Positions 50,309-59,129 of a stretch of 62,788 bases of DNA are shown piece by piece (within the stretch, counting starts at the first letter, position 1; each line of letters opens with the position of its first letter). A program made the position numbers and the translations under genes. This stretch comes from a virus. A model generated the notes under the pieces. The model saw only the letters and a list, made by a program, of their open reading frames with translations. It did not search any database and was not told where the DNA came from. The DNA lies in IMG/VR virus record IMGVR_UViG_3300046660_000458, positions 1 through 62,788 of that record; one strand, given 5' to 3'.

Positions 50309-50526
50309 TATCGGACACCGAAGATAGCAACAGCCGCGATGATGACTCCAGGCACAACAATTGCTGCAGGCGGGTAGACGGACGACAGGCCAAGCCAGAT
50401 CAGACCACAGCCGCCGAACAAAAGGATCTCGCGGAAGCTAATGGGCGCTAGCAAGAACCTCGTGGCCCCAGCTACGCCGGTCGAGATAGCCCGAGAAACA
50501 TTCCGGACTCGGGCTGATAGCTTCAT
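50308..50526 (-). CDS. Small membrane protein in the packaging module
   Basis: 72 residues with two hydrophobic spans (about 32-48 and 53-70). It shares its boundary with the portal gene. Small membrane proteins between terminase and portal are known in other siphophages, but the role is unknown. Confidence 0.7.
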   Translation of the reverse strand: MKLSARVRNVSRAISTGVAGATRFLLAPISFREILLFGGCGLIWLGLSSVYPPAAIVVPGVIIAAVAIFGVR

Positions 50527-50536
50527 CGGAATTTCC

Positions 50537-52219
50537 TTAGACCATCAGAATCGACCGGGTCTCATATACGGATGGACCGCCAATCGGCTTTGGATTTAGT
50601 GACATCTCGGCGACGGCGTCGAACCCAGCCATCAGCGGGTCAACCTTGCCGTAGCCCGAAGCATCTCGAGCAATTCGCATTCCGGTCCCGGTCGCTTCAA
50701 CGATCGCATTGCCGGCGCACCACGCCATCATGCGGCGCCCGCCGTGCTTGAACGAACCATCGGCCAGCTTCCGCTCTACCGTCTTGATCGCGCCCATCAG
50801 GGCGACGCCCTGGCGCACGCCGGTTAGCAATTCACTTTCTTGCGTGACGCCGATTTTGGCGAGTTCGTCGACGATGGAGCCGAGGCCCGCCGGGTCGACG
50901 CCGACCTTTGCCAACTTCCCCGAGTCCAAACACTGCTTCACGATGTCGACCACCGCGGTGACATCGTCCGGAAGGCGCTCCACAAGCGTCAGGTCGCCGT
51001 CTTTGATAAAGTCCTCATAGAGGGCGCGGTTGGCCTTGCGACGCTCCCAGCCTTCCGGGGAGATGAAGGCGTGCGCCCAGCCGAGCCACGTCCCAGTACC
51101 CTTTTCGCGCCCCAGCACGAACACGCCAAGAAGATCGTCGAGCCCGCCCCCGTCACCACCTATCGTCAGAACTTCCGACCGGCGGATAACCTCAGCGAGA
51201 GTGAGGCCCTTTTCATTTCCTCGAGGCCAGAGTGTGGCTCCAGCCCACCCATCGGAGCGAAGTGCCTGGTCAACCTCAACGTTGAAATGCTGCGAGGCCA
51301 GCAGCGCCATTGCGTGCGGTCCATCCTCCTCGGCCTTCAAGAGCTCAGACGCGAGAAACTTTTCATTTGTCGATCGGCCTAGGTTCGGATTAACGCACGG
51401 CCAGTATTTGCGCTCTTTCCAGCCGCCGTCTTTCGAGATGCTGACCGGCAACTCATACAGCACCGGCAGCAGAGGCAACTTCATCTTGCCGTCGCGCACC
51501 GCGCGGGCCATGGCCAGTTCTGACTTGAACACGCCGGACGGCGGGGTTTTCGATTGCGTCGTAGTCTGGAACAAGAACCCATCGGGGCGCTTAGTCAGCG
51601 CGCCGCGGAGCTCCACGAAGATTTCTTTGGCGTTCGACCGCTTCGCAAAGACGTGCGTCTCGTCGATCATCGTTCCGGACGCCTTAGACCCGGTGATGAC
51701 GTCGGTATCTGCGGCTTTGATCTGCAGTGTAGCGCCGGAGCGCCGATGCGTGACCTTTCGGACGTGGTCCTGAATCTGGAATAGTTTGTCGAGATCCGGG
51801 TCTAGCCGGATGGTGCCCTTCGCCTGCTTGAACGCGATCGTAGCAATTTCAATGGTGGGGGCGATAAACAGAAACTCGGCTTCCGGCCGGCGGTTAACGA
51901 TGGTGGCAGCCACCATGACAGCGCCGCCGTTCGAGCTCTTGCTGTTCCCCTTCGGGATGAGCTCGAAAATCTCTTGGATCATCCGGACGTTGTTGTCGGG
52001 GTCATACGACCCGAACAGCGCCGCTACGATCGGGAAGAACCAATCCCCGCATGCCTCGGCCATCGTCGGCGTACCGATAACGTCCGGCAGTTTGAGCCGC
52101 TTGAACACCCTCAGGGCGCGAGCGGCCTCCGATTGGAACAGCGGAAGATCCGGGACCAGCGGGCGGCCCGCCAGTATTCGATCTTCCCAGTCTGGGCACG
52201 AGAGATCCCAGTCATCCAT
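50537..52219 (-). CDS. terL: Large terminase subunit
   Basis: 560 residues. ATPase: PKGNSKSSNGGAVM (Walker A-like, ~88-101) and GTMIDETHVF (Walker B, DE ~192). Nuclease: IGGDGGGLDDLLGVFV (~357-372) and VGVDPAGLGS with acidic metal ligands. It matches the Terminase_1 family of HK97-type phages. It cuts and packages concatemeric DNA. Four bases or less from the small subunit gene. Confidence 0.95.
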   Translation of the reverse strand: MDDWDLSCPDWEDRILAGRPLVPDLPLFQSEAARALRVFKRLKLPDVIGTPTMAEACGDWFFPIVAALFGSYDPDNNVRMIQEIFELIPKGNSKSSNGGAVMVAATIVNRRPEAEFLFIAPTIEIATIAFKQAKGTIRLDPDLDKLFQIQDHVRKVTHRRSGATLQIKAADTDVITGSKASGTMIDETHVFAKRSNAKEIFVELRGALTKRPDGFLFQTTTQSKTPPSGVFKSELAMARAVRDGKMKLPLLPVLYELPVSISKDGGWKERKYWPCVNPNLGRSTNEKFLASELLKAEEDGPHAMALLASQHFNVEVDQALRSDGWAGATLWPRGNEKGLTLAEVIRRSEVLTIGGDGGGLDDLLGVFVLGREKGTGTWLGWAHAFISPEGWERRKANRALYEDFIKDGDLTLVERLPDDVTAVVDIVKQCLDSGKLAKVGVDPAGLGSIVDELAKIGVTQESELLTGVRQGVALMGAIKTVERKLADGSFKHGGRRMMAWCAGNAIVEATGTGMRIARDASGYGKVDPLMAGFDAVAEMSLNPKPIGGPSVYETRSILMV

Positions 52220-52815
52220 CAGTTAGGCCGGCCGACGACGCCCGTATCGAGATCGTCACCCCAGCCCGAACCCTGGCCGGCGGTCTTGGCGTCCTCTTCG
52301 GCCTGCTCCTTTTTGCCCGGCGCGGCGTCGTTCAACTTCGCCAGCGCGGTCGCGAGATAGTTTGCCGTCTTCGACCTGGTCTCATGGTCTAGCGACTTCA
52401 TCAATTTAGCCCGAGCCGACGAGTCCTTCTCGCCGTTGACGTAGTCCTCAATCATCCCGGCGATCGTTTCGTGGTTCCGGTTTAGGAATTCCATCTCGTC
52501 CATCAGCGCCAGGATGATATTCCGGCCGCGGGCGGTGAGATCCTTAACGGTCGCCGATGCAATGGCGCGGGCCTTTGATTCTGACCGGCTTTGTTCTGGT
52601 TCGCGTTCTGGTTTGCATTCAGGTTCGCGGGGCGGCAGGTTCGCATCGGGCCGCGCCCATCCGCGCTTCTTGGCTTCCTTCCGGATGGCCGTATCAGAAA
52701 GGCCAAAACGCTTGCCTAACGCCCTAATTGAAAGGGCTTCGCTGCAATATGCCTCGCCGATCTGGATCCAGTCCGTAGAATTTCCTTCTCTAGTTCGCAT
52801 TATGGTTCGCACCAA
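52219..52815 (-). CDS. terS: Small terminase subunit candidate
   Basis: 198 residues. An N-terminal HTH (ALSIRALGKRFGLSDTAIRKEAKKRGW, shown as SIRALGKRFGLSDTAIRKEA) and a helical oligomerisation region, with a Glu/Arg/Pro linker between. Its stop overlaps the terL start, the standard order. It should recognise the packaging site. Confidence 0.85.
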   Translation of the reverse strand: MVRTIMRTREGNSTDWIQIGEAYCSEALSIRALGKRFGLSDTAIRKEAKKRGWARPDANLPPREPECKPEREPEQSRSESKARAIASATVKDLTARGRNIILALMDEMEFLNRNHETIAGMIEDYVNGEKDSSARAKLMKSLDHETRSKTANYLATALAKLNDAAPGKKEQAEEDAKTAGQGSGWGDDLDTGVVGRPN

Positions 52816-52902
52816 CCCAAATTCCCATTAACCCAAAAATTCTCTGGGTGGCTCCCCATGCGATTGCCGCTCCCCGGTGCGGTTCTGCAAAGATACCCCC
52901 TA

Positions 52903-53811
52903 TCATGCCACCGCTTGAAGGAATGGCATGACGGTCTGTCCAGCCGCTGTGGCGCCGCCCTTAGCTAGGTTGCACGACCGGCAAGCGCACTGAAGATTGT
53001 CCCATGTATGCGACCCGCCCATAGCCAACGGGATTCTATGATCCAACTCAGGAGCGCGCGGAGATTGGGTACCGCGCAGCCGCTTCGGCGTCTTAGCGCC
53101 ACATATCATGCAACGATAGCGATCGCGGGCCAGCACAGCATGCGGAGACACCGGCTGGTAGGTCACACCGTAACGACGGGCACGCTGCCTATGATTGTCG
53201 CCACGGTGGAACGCCCGGCAACAGTCCTTGGTGCAGAAGATATTCTTCTTCCCCTGCTTTAGTTGGGGCGGGAACATCTCACCACATCGCTTACAAGGAA
53301 TGGGAAGCGGAGACGGTCGCGATGCCCGACGCTGCGTGGCCGCAGTTGTGTATAATTCCTTAGCCTTTTGTCTTTTGCATTCTGCACAAGTCTTTGCCGC
53401 CCGAGAGATCACGCAGCCACACGGGCATGTCTTAACTTCTAATCTCTTAGCCTTTGCTTGGACACCGTGGCGCAGTGCGACCCGCTCGCTTCTCGCTTCA
53501 CCAGCGCATTTCCGCGAGCAGAACTGCCCTTCATTGGTTAGGCCCCTACGAGCGGCACCGCTTAGGCTTCTGATCCAGAAAGTCTTGCTGCATTTTTTAC
53601 ACGTCCGCTCATTGCGCTTGCGAGCGTTAGCTGCCCGAGTCTGGTGAGCCTTGGCTACGCGGATATGCTTACAGTCGGCGCAATAGGACCTAACGGATTG
53701 CTTGCTAAGAACTATCTTGCCGCAGTTCTTGCAGGAGTGTTCCCGAACTGCCCTGACATACCCATGCTTAGGCGCGGCCTGGACGGCCTCGCAAATGAAC
53801 TGCGATGTCAT
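52903..53811 (-). CDS. HNH endonuclease with a string of zinc ribbons
   Basis: 302 residues. Several Cys pairs (CKNCG, CADC, CKKC, CSRKC, CPCGC, CAECK, CKRCG, CTKDCC) suggest at least four zinc modules, followed by the HNH: YRCMICGAKTPKRL, APELDHRIPLAMGG, NLQCACRSCNLAKGG. HNH nucleases next to terminase are needed for packaging in several HK97-type phages. The zinc-ribbon array is unusually long and may bind nucleic acid or terminase. Confidence 0.88.
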   Translation of the reverse strand: MTSQFICEAVQAAPKHGYVRAVREHSCKNCGKIVLSKQSVRSYCADCKHIRVAKAHQTRAANARKRNERTCKKCSKTFWIRSLSGAARRGLTNEGQFCSRKCAGEARSERVALRHGVQAKAKRLEVKTCPCGCVISRAAKTCAECKRQKAKELYTTAATQRRASRPSPLPIPCKRCGEMFPPQLKQGKKNIFCTKDCCRAFHRGDNHRQRARRYGVTYQPVSPHAVLARDRYRCMICGAKTPKRLRGTQSPRAPELDHRIPLAMGGSHTWDNLQCACRSCNLAKGGATAAGQTVMPFLQAVA

Positions 53812-53844
53812 TGAAATCCAATCCGCTGTCGGGCGGTCGGGGAA

Positions 53845-54180
53845 TCAGTTAGAGGCGCGTGCGCGCCTAACGATATTTGTCTTCAGTGTATGATGACTGC
53901 CGCAGAGTGCTTGGCCGTTATCTGGGTCCAAGGTCGCGCCGCCGTCGAACCGTTCATGAATGTGGTCTGCAAATATCCGATCGCCACGCACCGATGATGC
54001 TGCGCAGCGAACTCCATTTTCAATCCACTCACACCGCCAACCAGCGCGCCTGCATACATCGAGACGCCAAGCCCTGTGCTCTGGCGTCAGTAGCTCGGCA
54101 TCTGCCTGCTTAGGCCTGGGTTTGGCAGTGCGGGTATCGTGTGTGGCCAAGCGCGGCTTGGTGACGCGCAGCGTGGCCAT
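53845..54180 (-). CDS. HNH endonuclease, compact
   Basis: 111 residues. RRAGWRCEWIENGVRC, ADHIHERFDGGATLDPDNGQALCGSHHTLK (in parts: ADHIHERFDGGATLDPDNGQ, ALCGSHHTLK) show Cys pairs, DHI and the final HH of an HNH nuclease. This is a typical packaging-associated HNH upstream of terS. A 23-residue frame between it and the next gene upstream (54188-54259) is too short to call. Confidence 0.85.
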   Translation of the reverse strand: MATLRVTKPRLATHDTRTAKPRPKQADAELLTPEHRAWRLDVCRRAGWRCEWIENGVRCAASSVRGDRIFADHIHERFDGGATLDPDNGQALCGSHHTLKTNIVRRARASN

Positions 54181-54276
54181 CTAGTGGTCAGCGCGCGCCA
54201 GCCGAACGCAGCAGCGCATGACCGGTACGGATGACCAAAGACCAGAACATCTGCTTCATTTTCGGAATCTCCAGGC

Positions 54277-54798
54277 TCAGGCCGGACAATCACATGGCAA
54301 CTCAGGATCGGCCCGACCCATCGTCAGGTCATCGCCGGCAACAGGTACGCCAGCCATCGCAGCGATTGTTCGAGCGCGGCGTTCGGCTTCTACCTCCCAG
54401 TCGTGAGCGCCGCGGAAGACTACTGCATCATCCATAGACTTGGCGTAGGGGTTGAAGTGCCAGTCGCGAGCGGCTGCGGCTGCGTTATTCAGATTTTGAA
54501 TGGAATGCCAGAGCGTTTCGCTAGCCGTGGTCAGGGCACCGATAGTGCGATCTCGGATTGCAGACGGGCGACGATCGTTGAGGTGGATTACTTCGCCCAT
54601 AAACGCGCCTCCAAAGCACCCGCCCATCACATACGGCACAGTCATCCAGTCCGTGGATTCATAGGGCACGCCAGCGTAGACGACGCTGCCGATAACCTGA
54701 ACGGCCGGGGCTTCACTAGCTTTGGTCTCCGGAGATTCCTTCTCCAGACCCCTGGCTGCTTTGGCGATAGCGTCGAAATCAAAGACGATCGAACTCAT
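54277..54798 (-). CDS. Hypothetical protein
   Basis: 173 residues from ATG 54798. SSIVFDFDAIAKAARG at the start, AIRDRTIGALTTASETLWHS and NNAAAAARDWHF in the middle. No domain recognised. It contains one copy of the dispersed motif (54711-54729). Confidence 0.7.
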   Translation of the reverse strand: MSSIVFDFDAIAKAARGLEKESPETKASEAPAVQVIGSVVYAGVPYESTDWMTVPYVMGGCFGGAFMGEVIHLNDRRPSAIRDRTIGALTTASETLWHSIQNLNNAAAAARDWHFNPYAKSMDDAVVFRGAHDWEVEAERRARTIAAMAGVPVAGDDLTMGRADPELPCDCPA

Positions 54799-54799
54799 G

Positions 54800-55009
54800 C
54801 TAGCCGCCCGTTTCCTCAACGTAGCTGAGACTAGCCAACCGCTCACCCGTAGACCGAAACTGCAACAGCGACGGTCGCGGCTCGAATAGCTTGCACATAT
54901 CAAGGCCTACGCCGTCCGCTAGCCGTGATGGAACGGCAGGTTCGCTAGCCCGTAGACCGACAGAACCGACAATATCCCCAGCAACAGGGCTGAGAGTATC
55001 GCTGTCCAT
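54800..55009 (-). CDS. Hypothetical small protein
   Basis: 69 residues from ATG 55009. No recognised domain; Pro/Ser/Arg-containing with little predicted structure. Ends two bases before the next start. Confidence 0.5.
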   Translation of the reverse strand: MDSDTLSPVAGDIVGSVGLRASEPAVPSRLADGVGLDMCKLFEPRPSLLQFRSTGERLASLSYVEETGG

Positions 55010-55026
55010 TTGATGGCGGTTGGCAT

Positions 55027-55194
55027 TCACGCTGCGTTCCAGAGGGGTTGAAATGGCTGGGGCTCGCCAGCCGGCGTCGAGTAGCTTTCGGACTTGCCGC
55101 AATCGAGGCAATACCAACTCATGGATGACGAGCCGTCGCTACAGGCCGAGCCGCTACCTTGTCGGCGCTTGTGCTGACAGCGGGGCGGCTCCAC
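55027..55194 (-). CDS. Small zinc-ribbon protein
   Basis: 55 residues from the GTG at 55194, with GGGGA seven bases ahead; an ATG at 55257 is an alternative. EPPRCQHKRR, then ACSDGSSSMSWYCLDCGKSE give a C-x-H ... C-x2-C site. A recurrent mini-protein of rhizobial phages. Function unknown. Confidence 0.7.
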   Translation of the reverse strand: MEPPRCQHKRRQGSGSACSDGSSSMSWYCLDCGKSESYSTPAGEPQPFQPLWNAA

Positions 55195-55220
55195 GAACAT
55201 TCCCCAGTGAGAACAGATAA

Positions 55221-55415
55221 TCACGAAACCTTCTCTTTCGATGACATGATCTGGCACGACGCGAAGAACTGGTGATCACCCTTGACCTGGGCTGCTTTCT
55301 TCAGAGCTTCGTCAACCTTCTTTGCGCAGTCCGCGATAGACGGCACCTGCTTTTGGATCATTGGCTGCGCCTGACCGGGCAACAGGAGGATGACTGCGAA
55401 GAAGATCATTTGCAT
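55221..55415 (-). CDS. Small secreted protein
   Basis: 64 residues from ATG 55415 with GAGG eight bases ahead. Signal peptide (MQMIFFAVILLLPGQAQP), then two Cys (DCAKK, SCQIM) that could form a disulphide. The start upstream at 55751 is rejected as non-coding. Overlaps the next gene slightly only if the longer start of that gene is used. Confidence 0.6.
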   Translation of the reverse strand: MQMIFFAVILLLPGQAQPMIQKQVPSIADCAKKVDEALKKAAQVKGDHQFFASCQIMSSKEKVS

Positions 55416-55917
55416 TGCAAGATCCTCGGTTTTGGCTTCCGACTGGCCGGGCCACCATCTCCGGTTTATGGCAGAGCGGGTTAGTGGCTGTTGATGCCGA
55501 TCCCATCGGGTAGCTAGTTTGCCCGACCGGCTGCAGTCAGAATTGAAGCCCGGCCGAAGCGCGGGCGGTGACGGCCAAAACCTTTGAGTTGGGCGTCTAG
55601 CCCGATGAGGTGCGTTTTGCCGCCTGTCTGAATTTGGGGCCGCTAGCTTTGGCCATATCCTCTTTTCACCGACAAGCGGTGCGAGTCCCGCAATGCGGGG
55701 ATGAATGATCCTGTCGTGTGGCTCCTTAGCCCGGCATGCGCCCGTGATCATTCAAATCAGCCGCGACATCCAACCGGATATCCGACCGAACCAGATTCCA
55801 CGCATAGACGATTTTTCGGAACGCGCAACTACTTCTTGGGGTGAATCGTATCTATCGCTGTGGGTAACTATTCACGGGGTCGTGACATTAATGTTGGGCT
55901 TTGGCCGTAGAGGGGAA
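55416..55917. other. Non-coding stretch of about 500 bases before tRNA-Pro
   Basis: No convincing long gene. A 19-residue leftward frame at 55597-55656 (MAKASGPKFRQAAKRTSSG) has a fine AAGAGGAT start signal and may be a mini-protein. CTAG-containing words similar to the dispersed motif occur at about 55507 and 55640. The region separates early genes plus tRNA-Pro from the late block and could hold the late promoter, but I see no clear -35/-10 pair. Confidence 0.5.
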
Positions 55918-55994
55918 TGGTCAGGGTGGCAGGATTTGAACCTGCGACTTCCGGCTCCCAATGCCGGCGCTCTACCAAGCTGAGCTACACCCTT
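55918..55994 (-). tRNA. tRNA-Pro (anticodon TGG)
   Basis: Leftward cloverleaf: acceptor AAGGGTG/CACCCTG (first pair A-G mismatched), D-arm GCTC...GAGC, anticodon stem CCGGC/GCCGG with loop ATTGGGA (anticodon TGG), T-arm GCAGG-TTCAAAT-CCTGC, discriminator A and encoded CCA. Reads CCA. Confidence 0.88.
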
Positions 55995-56002
55995 GTTAAC
56001 AA

Positions 56003-57616
56003 TCAGTCCCACCGATCGATGCGATAGGAACTCCAAGCGCCGTTGGCGAAGGCCCGCAACGTGCAGTCCGCTGCTGATTTGCGGATATCATAGCCGCAAG
56101 CCGACGCTTCGTCACGACCGCTTATGCTAGCCGATCTCGAATATGCCTCGATGGTCGCTCGCGCGCCATGCACTTCCGCACGCAGGCACTCGGGAAAGAG
56201 CGCGTTGCCGGACTCCTTGGTGTCAGCGCAGCCATTGAGCACGAGGACCACGCCCTCACCGATGAACGGCATGGGCTGGCTTCCCCACATATTGGGGAAC
56301 GGCGCGATCGTGATCACCTTCGCCCATGTGCCAGGCAGCAAGCCCCACTGAGAGGCCGGCGAGCCATTCGGGTAAACATACCACGCAACCGGATTCCGCT
56401 CTTCCTCACGGTCCCATTTAAGGATTGGCGGCGCATCAGCGTTGACGGCGGTCGTCAGCGCAATGAACCGTCCAGCGTGAGGGACAAGGATCTCCAGCCG
56501 CTCCGCGGTCGGCAGGACCGTCCGGGTGAACTTGTCCCACGTCATGGTCACGGCAGGAAGATCGACGGGCCGAACGTTGGCGTCGCCTTTCGCCTTCAGA
56601 TGGCCGAACACGCCGCCGGCCGGCGCGGCTTCCTTCGCTACGGCGGGCACCCAATCCGTTTGCAACTCGCCCCGCCGAGCGAAGCGTCGCTCCAGCGAGG
56701 GGGCGATGCCCAGCTTGGCGACCAACTCTTCGGCCGCCTTAATGTTGCCGGCGGTCGGCGCAACCTGAGGACGCTGATAAATCAGCGATCCTAGTTTGGC
56801 GTCGAAGCGCGCCTTGATCGTATCGAACGGCAGGCCAGCGGCGATATCCTCCAAGAGAGACCCGACAACCGACGCGCGGGGGTGACAGTAACCTTCTGGC
56901 GCAGCGGCGATCTCGCGCCATATGACATTCTCACCCAACCTTCCCTTGGGGCGATCGTGCAGCGCTCGGAGCCATTTGACCGGCGCGATAAATTTTTCGC
57001 TGCGGGCAACAGCTCCGGCCTGCAATATCCGGATGGCCTCGTCCAGTATGGGGACCTTCATCTCTCCCAGCGCCGTTGCGACCGTCCGAAAGTTTTCCTT
57101 TGCCGCAGCCATGGCCTGCCCGGCCGTTAGCGCACCCTCGCGGTAGACCAGCGCGGCAGTTGGCACGACAGATAGATGAGACCATTCTCCGGTCTCGGGC
57201 ATCCCCCAAGTCGGCTGATTCGTCAGGAAAACGGACGTGACGCGGGCTTTCTTCACCCGCTCGAATAGGGCCGCAAAGGCGGGCTGGTAAAAGTCAGGGA
57301 CGCCCTCCGGATTCCACATAGCTGGCGCCGTCGCGCCATTCTCGGCGATGGCAACTAGGCCGCCGTAAGTCTCAATGAAGCGCCGGCAGCAACTGCAATT
57401 GTGTACCTGCCGCTCGGCCGGCAGTGCGTCGAGATAGAGATCATTCAAGCCTGCGACATCGGTCTGAAACAACTTGCCGCCGCCAGCAATGGTTGCATGG
57501 AAAGACGCGCGGGCGCTCGTCAGGAGAGCGCTATAGTCGTGATCGTGGTTCGGGTTTGCACTGACACTGGTTACTACCTTCTTCGCTTTAGCCTTCCGGT
57601 TCGGGTGGTTGATCAT
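56003..57616 (-). CDS. Large conserved phage protein of unknown function
   Basis: 537 residues from ATG 57616 (MINHPNRKAKAKK); the frame is open further upstream but that part looks non-coding. Marks: QVHNCSCCRRFIETYGGLVAI, VTSVFLTNQPTWG, GYCHPRASVVG, HLKAKGDANVRPVDLPAVTMTW, PILKWDREEERNPVAWYVYPNG and a final SSYRIDRWD. I have seen this CSCCRRFI-type protein as a large hypothetical in many tailed phages, often in early/middle regions. The Cys cluster may bind metal. No function can be assigned. Confidence 0.75.
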   Translation of the reverse strand: MINHPNRKAKAKKVVTSVSANPNHDHDYSALLTSARASFHATIAGGGKLFQTDVAGLNDLYLDALPAERQVHNCSCCRRFIETYGGLVAIAENGATAPAMWNPEGVPDFYQPAFAALFERVKKARVTSVFLTNQPTWGMPETGEWSHLSVVPTAALVYREGALTAGQAMAAAKENFRTVATALGEMKVPILDEAIRILQAGAVARSEKFIAPVKWLRALHDRPKGRLGENVIWREIAAAPEGYCHPRASVVGSLLEDIAAGLPFDTIKARFDAKLGSLIYQRPQVAPTAGNIKAAEELVAKLGIAPSLERRFARRGELQTDWVPAVAKEAAPAGGVFGHLKAKGDANVRPVDLPAVTMTWDKFTRTVLPTAERLEILVPHAGRFIALTTAVNADAPPILKWDREEERNPVAWYVYPNGSPASQWGLLPGTWAKVITIAPFPNMWGSQPMPFIGEGVVLVLNGCADTKESGNALFPECLRAEVHGARATIEAYSRSASISGRDEASACGYDIRKSAADCTLRAFANGAWSSYRIDRWD

Positions 57617-57675
57617 TGGTCGTCTCCGCCCCTGAAAATCCCCGAGGCGCGGGAATACTATTGACGCGTGACCCC

Positions 57676-57909
57676 TCACAAAACTTCTCGTCGGAACCAA
57701 GTGCCGTCTACATATCGGCCCAAGGTCCAGCACTGATCTTCCTCGCCGCTTTGATCGTAGACGGTCATTAGATAGCCCACCTCATGGAAGATCGCTACGG
57801 TATCAGGATCGACGGGGATGCGGACTCTGCCTTCCGTGCGGAAACCAAAGCCGCCACCGACCGGCAGCGCCATAAACTCGCCGTGTGTTTTAGGACGCTC
57901 TTTGTTCAT
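57676..57909 (-). CDS. Hypothetical small protein
   Basis: 77 residues. GGFGFRTEGRVRIPVDPDTVAIFHEVG and TLGRYVDGTWFRREVL suggest a small beta domain. No family recognised. Confidence 0.65.
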   Translation of the reverse strand: MNKERPKTHGEFMALPVGGGFGFRTEGRVRIPVDPDTVAIFHEVGYLMTVYDQSGEEDQCWTLGRYVDGTWFRREVL

Positions 57910-57934
57910 GCCGCCACCACCTGAGATGCGTCAA

Positions 57935-58291
57935 TCATTGCTTACTTCCTTGGTGACTTTCTAGGATCTCCGCCACGCGGCGATCTGTAGCCTCCATATC
58001 ACGCCGAAATGCGGCGAGCTCCATCTGGCGTTCTTTGGTCTTTAGTTCGTGCGCCGCCTTACCGATCGCACGTTCCGCAAAGTCACACCACGACAGACAT
58101 TCTTTTCTCATCCGCGAGTCCGCAAGCCCAGAGCACCAAAGCCGTGCCTGCCCCAACATTTGCGTGGCCCGATCAACCTGCTCTTGTCGCGGCCATGTCG
58201 CATTAACGAATATGAGTTTACTACTCACCAGCCTGAGTGACGCCATTCTCCACGCGCGCGCGTCTTCGTCCGATTCGAACCATCCCATCAT
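57935..58291 (-). CDS. Hypothetical helical protein
   Basis: 118 residues, charged helices (DRATQMLGQARLWCSGL, ERQMELAAFRRDMEATDRRV). Overlaps the NusG-like stop by four bases, so it is coupled to it and may be a partner or simply co-expressed. Confidence 0.7.
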   Translation of the reverse strand: MMGWFESDEDARAWRMASLRLVSSKLIFVNATWPRQEQVDRATQMLGQARLWCSGLADSRMRKECLSWCDFAERAIGKAAHELKTKERQMELAAFRRDMEATDRRVAEILESHQGSKQ

Positions 58292-58881
58292 GCCGCCCTC
58301 ACCTGTGACCCATCAACTTCTACTTCAATTTCGCCGCCTAGCCCAGACAGTAGCATGCGGATACGCCCGTTCTTGTTGAGCTTCTTCATCTTCCCAATCC
58401 AGTCGTCGTAAGGGCCGCTATCGATCTTGGCGAGGCCTCCTTCCACGAACGGAATCTTCAGCTTGTCCGAACCTGTCCGTTGGGCTTGTTCGTAGGCCGA
58501 GAGTTTATCTTCTTCCTGCCTGCGTATTGCGTCCATGAGTGCGCCAGGAATCGAGGCTGGTGACAACTCGCCTCGTCCGTCCGGTGTTTTAACGTAGCCC
58601 GAAACTCCAGGCACAGCCTTAGCTGCCATGAACGCCTCGTTGCCTGTCGTGAATCTAATGAACGCGTAGCCGCGGAACATCGGCTCTGAAATCTTCTTCC
58701 AGACCTTCTTGCCGTTCTCGTCTTTCAACTGGCGCTGATTACGGTCCTTCACGGCTTGAGCTCGATACACCATAGGACAGAATGCAACGAACTTCCTTGC
58801 TATGAGTCCAGCAGTAGCTGTGACTTCACGTTGGGGTTCGGTAACGAGGATGTACCAGCGTTCTTGGATTTCAGTTGCCAC
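58288..58881 (-). CDS. NusG-like transcription antitermination protein
   Basis: 197 residues. N-terminal NGN pattern: ERWYILVTEPQREVTATAGL, FVAFCPMVYRA, SEPMFRGYAFIRFT, AVPGVSGYVKTPDG, then SIPGALMDAIRRQEE. C-terminal KOW-type beta barrel: FVEGGLAKIDSGPYDDWIGK, MLLSGLGGEIEVEVDG. It resembles RfaH/NusG paralogues used as operon-specific antiterminators. Its place just before the late block suggests it loads on RNA polymerase to read through into late genes. Confidence 0.9.
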   Translation of the reverse strand: MATEIQERWYILVTEPQREVTATAGLIARKFVAFCPMVYRAQAVKDRNQRQLKDENGKKVWKKISEPMFRGYAFIRFTTGNEAFMAAKAVPGVSGYVKTPDGRGELSPASIPGALMDAIRRQEEDKLSAYEQAQRTGSDKLKIPFVEGGLAKIDSGPYDDWIGKMKKLNKNGRIRMLLSGLGGEIEVEVDGSQVRAA

Positions 58882-58886
58882 GTATC

Positions 58887-58939
58887 GGCCTCTAGTTTTG
58901 GTGATGCAGGAACGCGATGGTTACGCTAGCTGAGATTTC
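58887..58939 (+). repeat. Two copies of the dispersed CTAGCTGRGGT motif in an intergenic gap
   Basis: 58887-58905 reads GGCCTCTAGTTTTGGTGAT and 58921-58939 reads TTACGCTAGCTGAGATTTC. They lie between the NusG-like gene and the next gene upstream. A third intergenic copy, TTACCCTAGCTGGGGTTTC, is at 59168-59186. Other copies are described under the motif finding. Confidence 0.55.
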
Positions 58940-59129
58940 ACTTTTCGATGATGCGTCGCCATTTGGTGCGGCGCTGCTCTTTCCATGACCGCTGCACATG
59001 ACGGCACAAATCATCCCAAAGCGACGGAAGCGCAAGCGGCCCACGCGAACGGCGAAGTTTGACCTCGCCAACGTCAGCGAACCAGCGGCGGCGCTCCTGT
59101 GTCGTCCTCATGTGACGTAGCCAACTCAT
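58938..59129 (-). CDS. Small basic protein
   Basis: 63 residues, basic: SWLRHMRTTQERR, LWDDLCRHVQRSWKEQRRTKWR. The RTTQERR and SWK-x-R-R-x-T-x-(W/Y)R pattern recurs in early genes of alphaproteobacterial phages. Nucleic-acid binding possible. Confidence 0.75.
   Translation of the reverse strand: MSWLRHMRTTQERRRWFADVGEVKLRRSRGPLALPSLWDDLCRHVQRSWKEQRRTKWRRIIEK

Noticed and set aside
55705-55983. Rightward frame ending GWQDLNLRLPAPNAGALPS
   Set aside because: This is the well-known false protein from reading a tRNA gene on the opposite strand.
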